Counted from the first letter of the stretch, positions 8,138 to 18,734 are shown. The stretch is 64,000 bases of DNA from Gordonia humi (GCF_014197435.1 NZ_JACIFP010000001.1:3534001-3598000); one strand, 5' to 3'. Notes: a model not told the origin generated them from the letters alone. Translations and numbers: made by a program.

Positions 8138-8581
8138 TCAGCGCCGCGGGGTGAGGACCACGACGGGGATGTCGCGGTCGGTCTTGCGCTGGTAGCCGTC
8201 GTAGCCGGGGTTGACTTTCACCACGGTCGGCCACAGTGCGGCCTTCGCGTCGGCGTCTGCGGTCACGGCCGTCCACGGTGTGGTCGTCTCCCGGAAGGTC
8301 ACCTCGACATCGGGATTCGCGACGAGGTTCTTATACCAGTCGGGGTGGTCGGAATGACCGCCCTTGGATGCGACGACGACGATCCTGTCGCGTTCGAAGA
8401 TCGGCGCCGTCAGCATCGACGAGCGGCGCTGCCCCGACGTGCGGCCCACGGTGTGCAGTTCGATCGTCTCCATGCCGAGGAGCTTCTTGGGGAATCGTCC
8501 ACCGGTCACCGCCAACAGTGCGCGATGACCGTTCTCCAGAACCCAGGCACCGGCGGACGCGGTCGTGTCAGAGAAGTTCAT
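8138..8581 (-). CDS. deazaflavin (F420)-dependent nitroreductase family protein (copy 1)
   Basis: A 147-residue Ddn-like split-beta-barrel protein. Diagnostic features are the GRTSGQRRSS loop (about residues 50-59), which contacts the F420 phosphate, VVASKGGHSDHPDWYKNL (about 72-89), and the C-terminal YQRKTDRDIPVVVL. Members use reduced F420 to reduce quinones, nitroimidazoles or other hydride acceptors. The native substrate is unknown. The ATG at 8581 follows a GGCGGT that is only a weak ribosome site. Its end lies 5 bp from the convergent YdeI-like gene. A second, diverged member lies at 12452-12871. Confidence 0.85.
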   Translation of the reverse strand: MNFSDTTASAGAWVLENGHRALLAVTGGRFPKKLLGMETIELHTVGRTSGQRRSSMLTAPIFERDRIVVVASKGGHSDHPDWYKNLVANPDVEVTFRETTTPWTAVTADADAKAALWPTVVKVNPGYDGYQRKTDRDIPVVVLTPRR

Positions 8582-8652
8582 ACCGCCATCATGCACGCCT
8601 CGGCCAACAATGTCGATACCGTCCGTCACAGATAAATCGGTTCGGGCGTGCT

Positions 8653-8670
8653 GATAAAATCGGTGATCAA
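8653..8670 (+). promoter_or_regulatory. extended -10 promoter, near-leaderless start
   Basis: TGATAAAAT (8652-8660) matches an extended -10 (TGN followed by TAAAAT). Ten bases separate it from ATG at 8671, and no Shine-Dalgarno sequence is present. Transcription would begin within about five bases of the start codon, so the mRNA is probably leaderless or nearly so. Confidence 0.5.
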
Positions 8671-11007
8671 ATGGCTCAGACTCCCACCGTTTCCGTACAG
8701 TCCGCGGCACCACTGACAACGGCGGGACGCACTCGCCAGACCTTCGGCGAGTGGTTCAACCGCTTTGTCGCGTCCGACCCGGGACTGACTCGTCTGCGCA
8801 CGGCCGTGCAGATCGTGGTGTCCGTGGCGGCAGTCATTCTCGCCGAATGGATCTTCGCTCGGGTCGCGCACCCGCTCACGATCTCCGGTGATTCGGCCAC
8901 GGCCGCCATGGAGAACCGCGCCGCCGGTGTGATGGGCATGATGGCCGGTGCGATGGTCGTGATGGTCTCCAGCTTCGCCGGACCGATGTTCGGTTCGATC
9001 CGCGACGGCCTCCTGGGACTGGCACTGCTGCCGTGCGCCATGTTCGTCGGCGTCGTGGCCGGACTCGCGCTCGAACACGTCAAGGTGGTCGCGCTGATCG
9101 TGATGGTCGCCGCGCTCGGCGGCGCGGGCTTCCTCCGCCGCTTCGGCGCGTGGGGCTTCGTACTCGGGCAGGGCCTCTTCATGGGCAATTTTCTGGGCTT
9201 CTTCCTGGCTCGGCTGACCGATGTGAGCGGCATCGGCTGGATCGCCGCGGAACTCGCCATCGGCGGAGCCGTCGCCATCGTGGCGCAGCTCGTGCTCTTC
9301 TATCCGAGTCGGTGGTCGGCGGTTCAGCGTCTGCGATCGTCGTTCCTCGGCCGCGCAGACGGGGTCGCGGCCGCGACAGTCGATGTTCTCGACCATCCGA
9401 ACACGCAGCGGCTCCGCGTGCGGCAGCACCGGAAGCTGATCCGGCTCAACGAGACCGCGTTGATGATCGACGCCCAACTCGCCGAGAACCCGCGTCTGCC
9501 GGTCGGTACCACCGCCGCCGAGATCCACGGTCACGTGTTCAACGCCGAACTCGCGCTGGCGAACGCGGCTCGCTTCGCCCGGTCGATCGCCATCTCGCAG
9601 GTTCCGGATCGGATCCGCGATCAGGTCCGTGAGGCCATGGTCGCCATCGGCCACCGTGACGGCGACGTCATCGAACGCCTGGGATGTCGGCTCCGCGAGC
9701 GGCTGCGCGACGACGCGGTGCGCACGAGCGTCAGTGACGACGTCCTGGTGGTACTCCACCGCTTCGCGACGTCGGTCAGCGACTACGGACGCGTCGTCTC
9801 GGCGATCGGTCGGCAGCGATTCGAGCCGTACTGGGAGCGGCTCAAGGCCCACGACGTCCCCGAGCAGGAACGCTTCGAGGCGTCGGTCGCACTGGTCGCC
9901 GGCTGGCTGCCCGGCTCGTCCGCGGTCAGCGCTACCGCGTCGAAGGAGAAGGCCGCGCAGTCGGTCACGGCGCGCCTGGATCCGTCGGTGCGCGCCGGAA
10001 TCCAGATGACGGTCGCGGCCGCGATCTCCGTCGTCGTCGGCACACTGATCTCACACGACCGCTTCTACTGGGCGGTCCTGGCGACATTCGTGACCTTCAT
10101 GGGCGCGAACAATGCGGCCGAACAGGTCCGCAAGGGAGCGTTCCGTGTCATCGGCACCGTCCTCGGTGTGATCGTCGGCGCGATCCTGGCGCACCTCGTC
10201 GGAGAGAACGTACCGCTGTCGATCGCGGTGATCCTCGTGTCGCTGTTCATCGGCATCTACATGATGCGTATCAGCTACGCCTTCTTCGCCATGTCGATCA
10301 CGATTCTGGTCGCCCAGCTGTACGTGCAGTTGGCGGAGTTCTCCGCGGATCTGCTCGAGATGCGGGTGGTCGAGACGCTCGTCGGCGCCGCGGCCGCGGT
10401 GGTCACGGTGATCTTCGTGCTCCCGTTGCGCACCAGCCGAGTGGTCCGCGTGGCCACGCGGGAGTTCCTCGACGCGATGTCGGCGATGGTGTCGGCGACG
10501 GCGCGTGTGGTGCGGGAGGACGAGGACTACCACCGTCTGGAGTCCGCGTCCCGTGATCTCGACGTCGCCTTCCAAGCACTGGAGGCCGCGACCTCGCCGA
10601 GTCGCGCGATGCTCCGTGTGCCCGGAACGTTCGGCGGCGTGAAACAGCAGTGGTGGGCGGCCGCGAATGCCGCGCACTCGTACGCGCGCGATCTGGTGGC
10701 CGACGCGCGGTGGTGCGACGGCGTCGACGGCGTGTCGGGCGAGCGGCTCGACGAGGCCGCTCGCGCCATGAACTCCTCGATCGCCGAACTCTCCGAAGGA
10801 CTCTCCGAGCACCGATCGCGTCGCGTCTACGTGCGATCGGCGTCGAAGTTCGAGCGAGTCGCCGCCGTCCTCGACGATCACGGACGACTCACCCCGCGTC
10901 AGCTCGTCCTACGCGACCTCCAGCTGATCGACGGCGCACTGGCCGCCATCGCGGCATCCGCCGAGATCGAGGTGCAGGCCGTCGACACCGCGGTAGCGAG
11001 CCGATGA
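8671..11007 (+). CDS. FUSC family membrane transporter
   Basis: Encodes 778 residues with the duplicated layout of FUSC (fusaric-acid-resistance / aromatic-acid efflux) proteins. A first bundle of about six TM helices spans residues 45-215. A long soluble linker covers about 220-440. A second bundle spans 445-590 (starts MTVAAAISVVVGTLI and contains RVIGTVLGVIVGAILAHLVG). A cytoplasmic C-terminal domain follows. The FYWAVLATFVTFMGANNAAEQVRKG block is the typical FUSC motif. It probably exports organic acids or toxic aromatics. The start at 8671 is fixed by the -10 box. It overlaps ogt by 4 bp (ATGA), so the two are co-expressed. Confidence 0.8.
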   Translation: MAQTPTVSVQSAAPLTTAGRTRQTFGEWFNRFVASDPGLTRLRTAVQIVVSVAAVILAEWIFARVAHPLTISGDSATAAMENRAAGVMGMMAGAMVVMVSSFAGPMFGSIRDGLLGLALLPCAMFVGVVAGLALEHVKVVALIVMVAALGGAGFLRRFGAWGFVLGQGLFMGNFLGFFLARLTDVSGIGWIAAELAIGGAVAIVAQLVLFYPSRWSAVQRLRSSFLGRADGVAAATVDVLDHPNTQRLRVRQHRKLIRLNETALMIDAQLAENPRLPVGTTAAEIHGHVFNAELALANAARFARSIAISQVPDRIRDQVREAMVAIGHRDGDVIERLGCRLRERLRDDAVRTSVSDDVLVVLHRFATSVSDYGRVVSAIGRQRFEPYWERLKAHDVPEQERFEASVALVAGWLPGSSAVSATASKEKAAQSVTARLDPSVRAGIQMTVAAAISVVVGTLISHDRFYWAVLATFVTFMGANNAAEQVRKGAFRVIGTVLGVIVGAILAHLVGENVPLSIAVILVSLFIGIYMMRISYAFFAMSITILVAQLYVQLAEFSADLLEMRVVETLVGAAAAVVTVIFVLPLRTSRVVRVATREFLDAMSAMVSATARVVREDEDYHRLESASRDLDVAFQALEAATSPSRAMLRVPGTFGGVKQQWWAAANAAHSYARDLVADARWCDGVDGVSGERLDEAARAMNSSIAELSEGLSEHRSRRVYVRSASKFERVAAVLDDHGRLTPRQLVLRDLQLIDGALAAIAASAEIEVQAVDTAVASR

Positions 11008-11522
11008 CCGTGCGTCCGCGCGGACCGCGCCATACGGTGATCGCGTCACCGGTCGACGACGTGCTCCTGATCGCCGACGGCGACGAACTCGTGCGGGTCG
11101 TCTTCGCCGCCCATTCGGTCGGCGAGTCCGCTCGCGGACCGCTCGCCGCCGACGACGACCCCGTGCTCGCCGCCACGCGGCACCAGTTGCGCGAGTACTT
11201 CGACGGCGATCGGACGGCGTTCGACCTCCCGCTGCGCACCGACGGCAACGAGTTCGACACCGCCGTCTGGCATGCGCTCGCCGACATCCCGTGCGGCACC
11301 ACGGTCACCTACGGTGACCTCGGAGAACGTCTCGGAGACCGACGACTGGCCCAGCGCGTCGGCCAGTCCGTCGGGCGCAACCCGATCCCGATCGTCCTGC
11401 CGTGTCACCGCGTCGTCGGCGCCGACGGTTCGCTCACGGGATTCGGCGGCGGACTCGCCCGTAAACGAATCCTCCTCGATCTCGAGGAGCCCGACGCCGA
11501 CGACGGAATGCGGCTGTTCTGA
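11004..11522 (+). CDS. ogt: methylated-DNA-[protein]-cysteine S-methyltransferase
   Basis: A 172-residue suicide enzyme that moves methyl from O6-methylguanine to its own cysteine. The acceptor Cys134 lies in VLPCHRVVG. The helix-turn-helix/Arg-finger segment FDTAVWHALADIPCGTTVTYGDL (about 83-105) precedes it, and the helical C-terminus GFGGGLARKRILLDLE follows. Its length matches the stand-alone Ogt form with no Ada regulatory domain. ATG at 11004 overlaps the FUSC stop by 4 bp. Coupling of alkylation repair to an efflux pump is unusual and might point to a shared toxic substrate, but that is inference. Confidence 0.92.
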   Translation: MTVRPRGPRHTVIASPVDDVLLIADGDELVRVVFAAHSVGESARGPLAADDDPVLAATRHQLREYFDGDRTAFDLPLRTDGNEFDTAVWHALADIPCGTTVTYGDLGERLGDRRLAQRVGQSVGRNPIPIVLPCHRVVGADGSLTGFGGGLARKRILLDLEEPDADDGMRLF

Positions 11523-11558
11523 GTCGGCGGCGCCGCGGCTTCGCGGCCCGTCCCGACG

Positions 11559-12871
<1,313 letters not shown>

Positions 12872-13010
12872 ACCGGGGTTCAACCACGCGGCGTGCGGTC
12901 GGTATTCCCCTCGCGACACATCGCCGGTCATGTCTGATTCACGCGTTCGGTACGGTGTGCGGCCGAGGAGGACACACAGTCTCCCGTTCCGTCCGGGGCC
13001 GCTGTCGGCG

Positions 13011-13022
13011 CATACTCGTCCC
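13011..13022 (+). promoter_or_regulatory. candidate leaderless -10 box
   Basis: CATACT (13011-13016) ends six bases before the epimerase ATG (13023), and there is no Shine-Dalgarno sequence. The spacing fits a leaderless transcript, but the hexamer matches the consensus at only four of six positions. Confidence 0.3.
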
Positions 13023-13847
13023 ATGCGCATCTTTCTCGCCGGTGGTTCCGGCGTCATCGGCCGTCGTCTCATTCCGCAACTCGTCTCGGCCGGTCATCAG
13101 GTGAGTGCGACGACACGTCGCGCCGGGACGGCCGATCGGCTCCGCGAACTGGGCGCCGACCCGGTCGTCGTCGACGTCTACGACGCGGACGGTCTGGCGG
13201 CCGCCGTCGCGGCGGCCGCCCCCGACACCGTGATCCATCAGCTGACGGACCTCAGCGACTACGACACCGACGCCAACGCGCGGCTGCGCCGCGAGGGCAC
13301 CGCGAACCTCGTCGCCGCGGCCGAGGCCGCGGGCGTCGAGCGGATGATCACCCAGTCGATCGCGTGGGCGTACGTTCCCGGCGACTCCCCCGCCGACGAA
13401 GACGTCGAGATCCCGGAGGGTTCGGCCGTGCGAATCATGGAGGACCTCGTGTTCTCGATGTCGCACGGAACGATCCTTCGCTACGGCATGCTGTACGGTC
13501 CGACCACCTGGTACGAGCCGGGCGGCCGCGTCGCCGACGCCGTGGCGGCGGGCGCCTACCCCGCGACCGACGCCGTGACGTCGTTCGCGCACATCGACGA
13601 CGTCGTCGCCGCGACCGTGCAGGCTCTCGACTGGCCCGACGGCGCGTACAACATCGTCGACGACGAGCCCGCGCCGGCCACCGCGTGGCTGCCCGTCTAT
13701 GCGGCGGGACTGGGCGCGCCCGCGCCGGTCGTCACCGATCGTCCCGACGGCACCCCGCGCGGGCGCGGCGCGTCGAACGCCAAGGCTCGGGGCGTCGGCT
13801 GGTCGCCGATTCATCCGACGTGGCGGGAGGGGTTTCCGCAGATGTGA
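13023..13847 (+). CDS. NAD(P)-dependent epimerase/dehydratase family protein
   Basis: A 274-residue short-chain/epimerase fold protein. The N-terminal Rossmann motif is [13 protein letters not shown] (about residues 4-16). [11 protein letters not shown] is at about 48-58, and [11 protein letters not shown] covers about 69-79. [14 protein letters not shown] and [12 protein letters not shown] segments lie at about 106-116 and 151-162. The canonical Tyr-x-x-x-Lys is not evident, so the reaction is uncertain. [15 protein letters not shown] (about 191-205) and NIVDDEP (about 213-219) are typical of atypical SDRs in actinobacteria. It stands alone, with a possible leaderless start. Confidence 0.75.
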   Translation: MRIFLAGGSGVIGRRLIPQLVSAGHQVSATTRRAGTADRLRELGADPVVVDVYDADGLAAAVAAAAPDTVIHQLTDLSDYDTDANARLRREGTANLVAAAEAAGVERMITQSIAWAYVPGDSPADEDVEIPEGSAVRIMEDLVFSMSHGTILRYGMLYGPTTWYEPGGRVADAVAAGAYPATDAVTSFAHIDDVVAATVQALDWPDGAYNIVDDEPAPATAWLPVYAAGLGAPAPVVTDRPDGTPRGRGASNAKARGVGWSPIHPTWREGFPQM

Positions 13848-13933
13848 TGCGCGCGACAGGGCGCCGGTGGAGCAGATTCGGCGCCGACCGCGTTACACCG
13901 TGTGACAGCCCCATCGACGACAGGAGCATCCCC

Positions 13934-14482
13934 ATGGCCAGCGGCATCGACGACACCGGCGAGATCACCCGGGAGGCCGGCGCGGAGACGGCAGTCCTCG
14001 CGGGCGGCTGCTTCTGGGGCATGGAGGACCTGATCCGGCGTGAGCCCGGTGTCCTCGCCACACGTGTCGGCTACACCGGCGGCGACAACGACCACGCGAC
14101 GTACCGGAACCACCCGGGGCACGCCGAGGCCGTCGAGATCGTCTTCGACCCGACCCAGACGACCTATCGCGACATCCTCGCGTTCTTCTTCCAGATCCAC
14201 GATCCGACGACGATCGACCGACAGGGCAACGACACCGGCACCAGCTACCGGTCGGCGATCTTCCCGCTCACCTCCGAGCAGGAGACCGTCGCCCGCGACA
14301 CCGTCGCCGACGTCGACGCCTCCGGTCTGTGGCCCGGGCATGCGGTCACCACGATCGAGGAGCCCGGCCCGTTCTGGGAGGCCGAGCCCGAGCATCAGGA
14401 CTATCTGATCAACTACCCCGACGGCTACACCTGTCACTTCCCGCGACCTGACTGGGTGCTGCCGAAGCGAGCACAGGGCTGA
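13934..14482 (+). CDS. msrA: peptide-methionine (S)-S-oxide reductase MsrA
   Basis: A 182-residue MsrA that reduces methionine-S-sulfoxide in proteins. The catalytic Cys26 is in [10 protein letters not shown], followed by [26 protein letters not shown] and [16 protein letters not shown], the conserved substrate pocket. No C-terminal resolving Cys pattern stands out, except Cys in [10 protein letters not shown] near residue 168, which could serve. ATG at 13934 has AGGAG at 13922-13926. The frame is open upstream but those codons look non-coding. The gene is a single unit. Confidence 0.93.
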   Translation: MASGIDDTGEITREAGAETAVLAGGCFWGMEDLIRREPGVLATRVGYTGGDNDHATYRNHPGHAEAVEIVFDPTQTTYRDILAFFFQIHDPTTIDRQGNDTGTSYRSAIFPLTSEQETVARDTVADVDASGLWPGHAVTTIEEPGPFWEAEPEHQDYLINYPDGYTCHFPRPDWVLPKRAQG

Positions 14483-14492
14483 CGCCCCGACC

Positions 14493-15554
14493 TCATCGGC
14501 GGCCGGTCGCCGACAACAGCCACAGGAGATAGAGTCCGCCGACGGCTCCGGTCACGAGACCGACTGGAATCTGGAACGGACTGAGCACCCGTTGCGCCGC
14601 GAAGTCGGCGACTACGAGCAGCGTCGACCCCATCGCGATCGAGACGACGAGGGTGATACCGGCCGACCGAGCCAGACGTTTCGCCAGTTGCGGCGCCGCC
14701 AGGGCCAGGAACCCGATCGGTCCGGCGGCCGCGACCGAGACCGCGGCCAGCGCCACCCCCAGGAACAGGATTCGGGCGCGGACCCGACGCGCGTCGACGC
14801 CGAGGCCCGCGGCGGCGTCGTCGCCCATCTCGAGCGCCGCGAGCGGACGGGACACGGCGAGCGTGACGGGAATCAGCACTGCCACGGCGACCAGCAACGG
14901 TCCGGCCTGCGACCAAGAGATCGCGTTGAGACTGCCGAACTGCCACGCCCGCGCAGTCTCCGCGGCTTCGATGTCGGCGCGGGTGATCAGATAGTCGTTG
15001 ATCGAGGCCAGCATCGCACCGACAGCGATACCGACGAGGATCAGTCGTTCGCCGCCCACTCCGCGGGCTGAAGAGAGCAGGTAGACGACGAGTGCGGTCG
15101 CCAGACCGCCGAGGATCGTCCCGGATGCGATCGCCGCCGACGAGGTGACTCCCGCGAGGAGGATCGCCGCGAGTCCACCCGATGCGGCGCCGGTGGTGAA
15201 GCCCACGATGTCGGGACTGCCCAGCGGGTTCCGCGACACGGTCTGAAACAGCGCGCCCGAGAGGCCCATCGCCCCGCCGATCGCCCACGCGGCCACGGTC
15301 CTCGGCAACCGTTGATCGACGACGATCAAGCGATCGGTGGAGTCGCCGCGGCCGAGGATCGCACGTCCGATGTCGCCGAGACCGACGTGGTAGACGCCGG
15401 TGGTCACGGCCAGCACCGAGACGGTCAGGCCGACGACGACGAGGGCGATCGTCGCGCCCACCGCGCGCCGCTGCATCCGGATCGTGCGTCCGCCCGGCAA
15501 CGGGGCGATCCAGTGGACCGGCGCTCGCCGGGTTCTCGACGTCGTCACAGGCAT
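14493..15554 (-). CDS. iron-siderophore ABC transporter permease, FepG-like
   Basis: A 353-residue FecCD-family permease with about ten TM helices, starting near residue 25. It carries the FecCD signatures LPRTVAAWAIGGAMGLSGALFQTVSRNPLGSPDIVGFTTGA (about 70-110) and GDDAAAGLGVDARRVR (about 220-235), the latter contacting the ATPase. It is the second of two permeases that pair in the inner membrane. ATG at 15554 has GGGAGG upstream and begins 1 bp after the preceding permease gene. It is last in the operon from 18671. Confidence 0.9.
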   Translation of the reverse strand: MPVTTSRTRRAPVHWIAPLPGGRTIRMQRRAVGATIALVVVGLTVSVLAVTTGVYHVGLGDIGRAILGRGDSTDRLIVVDQRLPRTVAAWAIGGAMGLSGALFQTVSRNPLGSPDIVGFTTGAASGGLAAILLAGVTSSAAIASGTILGGLATALVVYLLSSARGVGGERLILVGIAVGAMLASINDYLITRADIEAAETARAWQFGSLNAISWSQAGPLLVAVAVLIPVTLAVSRPLAALEMGDDAAAGLGVDARRVRARILFLGVALAAVSVAAAGPIGFLALAAPQLAKRLARSAGITLVVSIAMGSTLLVVADFAAQRVLSPFQIPVGLVTGAVGGLYLLWLLSATGRR

Positions 15555-15555
15555 C

Positions 15556-16710
15556 TCATGACCTCCCGGTTCGGGCACGGAGAATCAGGAGCAGCAGCAC
15601 CGGCGCACCGATGAAGGCGGTGACGATACCGACCTCCAGTTCGGCGGGACGGACGACGAGTCGCCCGACGATGTCGCTCGCCAGCAGCAGGATCGGCCCG
15701 GCCACCAGCGACAGCGCCAGGTTCCTGCAGTGGTCGACGCCCGCGACCAGCCGGACCGCGTGCGGTACGACGAGGCCGACGAAAGCGATCGGCCCGGCCG
15801 CCGCGGTGGCGGCTCCGCACAGGATCACTACGACACCGAAGCCGAGCACACGCACTCGCGCCACCGTCAGCCCGAGGGCGGCGCCCATCTCGTCGCCGAG
15901 GGCCAATGCGTTGAAGTGGTTGCCCAGGACCAGCGCGACGCCCAGCCCGACGACGACGAACGGGGTCACCCACAGGGCCACTTCCATCGTCCTGTTCTCC
16001 AACGATCCGACGACCCAGAACCGATACGAGTCGAACGTCGACGAGTCGAACATCGTGATGATCCCGATGAACGAGCTCAGGCTCGTCGAGAGGGCGATGC
16101 CCGCCAGAACCAGCCGTGTGTGACTCGTCGGACCGGTCCGGCTGGTCCCGAGCACGAAGACGACCACGGCCGCCACCCCCGCGCCGACGAACGCGAACCA
16201 CATGTACCCGGCCGGGGTCGCGACGCCGAGCGCCGCGATCGCCAGCACCACCGCGATGGACGCTCCCGAGTTGACTCCCAGGATTCCCGGCTCGGCCAGC
16301 GGGTTCCGGGTGATCGCCTGCATCACGACACCGGCGACGGCGAGCGCGGCGCCGCAGACCACGGCGAGCAGGGTCCTCGGCACACGCAGTTCCCAGACGA
16401 TGATCGACTCGCGCGAATCGTCGTGGTCGGCGAGCGCGGTGAGGACGTCGCCGATCGGAATGCTCCGCGAACCGACCGCGCAGCTGAGAACGCAGAGCAC
16501 CGCCAGGGCGACGAGTCCGAGAAGCCATGCCGTCAGGTATCGTCGCCCGCCCTGCGAAGCCGTCCCCGTCGATTCACGTACGTCCTCGTCTGGCCGCGGT
16601 GTGCCGCCCGGGAGCTCGCCCACACGCGAGTAGCGCACACCGCCGGCGGACGTCGCCGACGCGCCGACACGGTTCTGGTCCGCGGCAGGTCTCACAGCTG
16701 TCACTCCCAT
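15556..16710 (-). CDS. iron-siderophore ABC transporter permease, FepD-like
   Basis: A 384-residue FecCD-family permease. A cytoplasmic N-terminal tail of about 58 residues precedes the first helix, longer than usual. The core shows ELRVPRTLLAVVCGAALAVAGVVMQAITRNPLAEPGILGVNSGAS (about 107-150) and GDEMGAALGLTVARVR (about 260-275), the ATPase-contact loop. It is a homologue, not a copy, of the next gene. It imports ferric-siderophore with the two neighbours. A 72-bp gap separates it from the ATPase gene. Confidence 0.9.
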   Translation of the reverse strand: MGVTAVRPAADQNRVGASATSAGGVRYSRVGELPGGTPRPDEDVRESTGTASQGGRRYLTAWLLGLVALAVLCVLSCAVGSRSIPIGDVLTALADHDDSRESIIVWELRVPRTLLAVVCGAALAVAGVVMQAITRNPLAEPGILGVNSGASIAVVLAIAALGVATPAGYMWFAFVGAGVAAVVVFVLGTSRTGPTSHTRLVLAGIALSTSLSSFIGIITMFDSSTFDSYRFWVVGSLENRTMEVALWVTPFVVVGLGVALVLGNHFNALALGDEMGAALGLTVARVRVLGFGVVVILCGAATAAAGPIAFVGLVVPHAVRLVAGVDHCRNLALSLVAGPILLLASDIVGRLVVRPAELEVGIVTAFIGAPVLLLLILRARTGRS

Positions 16711-16782
16711 CGATCCGACCTGGGTCAGGGCGGTCCGCCAGAGCTCGTGGCCGACGCACCGTCGTCTGCTTCGTCGCGACGC

Positions 16783-17634
16783 CTATTTCGCGATGGCGGC
16801 AGCCGCGTCGTCCGCCGACTCCTGCCGGGGCGATCGGGGTCCCACGCGCGGCAGCATGAGCGGGGTCCCGGTCACCGGGTCGGCGGTGACCAGGGCGTCG
16901 ACTCCGAACACCTCGCGGACGAGGTCTTCGGTCAGGACGTCGTGCGGCGCTCCCCTGCCCACGACGTGCCCGTCCTTCATCGCGATCAAGGTGTGCGCGT
17001 ACCGGCACGCCTGGTTGAGGTCGTGCAGGACGGCGACGATCGTCTTGTCCTCCTCCTCGTTGAGCGCCCGGCACAGTTCGAGGACCTCCACCTGGTGCGC
17101 GATGTCCAGATAGGTGGTCGGTTCGTCGAGCAGCACGATCGACGTCTCCTGTGCCAGGGCCATCGCCAGCCACACTCGTTGTCGCTGTCCGCCGGAGAGC
17201 TCGTCGACGAACCTGTCGGCGAGATCGTCGACACCCGTGCGTCGCATCGCCGCATCGGTGACCTTCTGGTCGCGCGGCGACCATTGACGAAGAAGCCCCT
17301 GGTGCGGGAATCGCCCGCGGGCGACGAGATCGCGAACGGTGATGCCGTCCGGTGCGATCGACGACTGCGGCAGCAGCCCGATCTCTCGGGCCACGACTTT
17401 CGCGGGATGATCGGCGATGGCCTTGCCGTCGAGCAGGACTCGCCCTCGCACCGGTGGAAGCAGTCGTGTCAGCGCGCGCAGCAACGTCGACTTCCCGCAT
17501 GCGTTCGGGCCGACGATGACGGTGAACGATCCGTCGTCGATCGACAGGTCGAGGCCGTCGGAGACGAGCCGTCCTCCGGAGTAGCCGATCGCGATGTCCT
17601 CGGCTACCAGTCGGGGGCCCGGTGCATTCGACAC
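16783..17634 (-). CDS. iron-siderophore ABC transporter ATPase, FepC-like
   Basis: A 283-residue ABC ATPase. Walker A is GPNACGKSTLL (about 44-54), the Q-loop LLPQSS, the signature ELSGGQRQRVWLAMALAQ, Walker B IVLLDEPTTYLD, and the H-loop LHDLNQA. The sequence around the signature is typical of FepC/FhuC/BtuD importers. I chose GTG at 17634 (VSNAPGPRLVAED) because it has GGAG five bases upstream and the conserved domain begins there. The frame opens further upstream into the lipoprotein gene, but those codons look non-coding. The first 12 codons lie after the upstream gene's stop. Confidence 0.9.
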   Translation of the reverse strand: MSNAPGPRLVAEDIAIGYSGGRLVSDGLDLSIDDGSFTVIVGPNACGKSTLLRALTRLLPPVRGRVLLDGKAIADHPAKVVAREIGLLPQSSIAPDGITVRDLVARGRFPHQGLLRQWSPRDQKVTDAAMRRTGVDDLADRFVDELSGGQRQRVWLAMALAQETSIVLLDEPTTYLDIAHQVEVLELCRALNEEEDKTIVAVLHDLNQACRYAHTLIAMKDGHVVGRGAPHDVLTEDLVREVFGVDALVTADPVTGTPLMLPRVGPRSPRQESADDAAAAIAK

Positions 17635-17645
17635 GACTGCTCCGA

Positions 17646-18671
17646 TCAGCGGCCGAGCTTGGCGCGCAACTGGTCGAGGACGTCCCTGGCGGCGGTCGGA
17701 CCGACGTTCAGATAGAAGACGTCGTCGTCGACCGCGACCGCGTGGTCGTCCGAGACCGCCTGCAGCGTCTTCCACAACGGTGCACCCGTCACGGCGGCGG
17801 TGTCGCCGCCCTGAACGCCGTAGAAGATCCAGTCGGCGTCGGCCTGGTCGAGCTGTTCGTTGCTGATGTCGTGCGAGGTCTCATCGGTGAACGACTGCGT
17901 CTGCGGCCGCGCCAACCCGGCGTCCTCGGCCACCGATCCGCTGAACGAGGCCACTCCGAACACGCGGAGTCGGTCGCCGTTCTTGCGCAGGAACGAGACC
18001 GTCGGCGAGCCGTCGACGGTCTTTCCGAAGTCAGCGGCGTCGCCCTGGTACTCGTCGAGCCATGTCTGGGCCTGATCACGCTTGCCGAGCGCGTCGGCCA
18101 GGAGCAGGAGGTCCTGCTTCCAGTACAGGCCGGTTCCCTGGGTGACGACGGTGGGCGCTATCGCGGCCAGGCTCGCGTACAGCTTGTCCGAGTCCTTGCC
18201 CGCCTTGTTCATGAGGATCAGGTCGGGCTTGAGGTTCGCGACGGCTTCGAGATTCGGCTCGAAGCGACTGCCGACGTCGGCGACTCCGCCGAGTTCGGCC
18301 TTGCGGTCGGGAAAGGCGTCGTACAGATACGCGGGAACGAGGTCGGCGCCGTCGCCGCTCGTGGATCCGACGGGGACGACGCCGAGTGTCAGCAGTGCGT
18401 CGGCCTGCCCGGTCGAGATCACGACCACGCGCTTCGGAGCAGCCGCCACGTCGGTCTCACCCTTGAAGTGCTTCACCGTCCGGGGAAACACACCGTCGGC
18501 CACTCCACTGCCCTTCCCTTCGGGCATGGTCCGCGGCGTCACGAACGAGGTCGGGCTCGACGACGAATCCGATTCACCGCCGTCGGCATCGGACGACGAG
18601 CACCCGGACAGCGCCACCGCGGAAGCGGTGACCAGCGCGGCTGCGCAGAGGCTGATTCGTTTCAGGAACAT
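17646..18671 (-). CDS. iron-siderophore substrate-binding lipoprotein, FepB-like
   Basis: Encodes 341 residues. The signal peptide ends in lipobox ALSGC (about 20-24), so it is anchored to the membrane as a lipoprotein. The mature part carries a helical-backbone periplasmic-binding fold: RVVVISTGQADALLTLGVVPVG, then LEAVANLKPDLILMN, matching the TroA/FepB class III proteins. It should bind ferric siderophore and deliver it to the two permeases and ATPase downstream. ATG at 18671 has no ribosome site but has a -10 box seven bases before it. Two iron boxes lie upstream, so low iron should induce it. No siderophore synthesis gene is in the window. Confidence 0.9.
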   Translation of the reverse strand: MFLKRISLCAAALVTASAVALSGCSSSDADGGESDSSSSPTSFVTPRTMPEGKGSGVADGVFPRTVKHFKGETDVAAAPKRVVVISTGQADALLTLGVVPVGSTSGDGADLVPAYLYDAFPDRKAELGGVADVGSRFEPNLEAVANLKPDLILMNKAGKDSDKLYASLAAIAPTVVTQGTGLYWKQDLLLLADALGKRDQAQTWLDEYQGDAADFGKTVDGSPTVSFLRKNGDRLRVFGVASFSGSVAEDAGLARPQTQSFTDETSHDISNEQLDQADADWIFYGVQGGDTAAVTGAPLWKTLQAVSDDHAVAVDDDVFYLNVGPTAARDVLDQLRAKLGR

Positions 18672-18678
18672 GAATCAG

Positions 18679-18684
18679 ATATTA
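18679..18684 (-). promoter_or_regulatory. -10 box of the iron-uptake operon
   Basis: On the minus strand TAATAT ends seven bases before ATG 18671, with no Shine-Dalgarno sequence. This is the spacing of leaderless actinobacterial transcripts. The box overlaps iron box 1, so a bound repressor would block it. Confidence 0.5.
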
Positions 18685-18700
18685 GGGTAGGCAAAGCATC
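18682..18700. promoter_or_regulatory. iron box 1 (IdeR/DtxR-like)
   Basis: The 19 bases beginning TTAGGGTAGGCAAAGC match the DtxR/IdeR consensus (TTAGGTTAGGCTAACCTAA) at 13 of 19 positions. They lie over the -10 region of the fepB-like promoter. Repression by an IdeR-type Fe(II) sensor is the expected role. Confidence 0.55.
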
Positions 18701-18715
18701 ACTTCATCGTCAGGG

Positions 18716-18734
18716 GTAGGTATGCCTTACCTCG
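18716..18734. promoter_or_regulatory. iron box 2 (IdeR/DtxR-like)
   Basis: The core AGGTATGCCTTACCT (18718-18732) is palindromic with AGG and CCT arms, and 13 of 19 positions fit the IdeR consensus if C is accepted at the central S. It is 34 bp upstream of box 1, in the upstream part of the same promoter. Confidence 0.6.
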
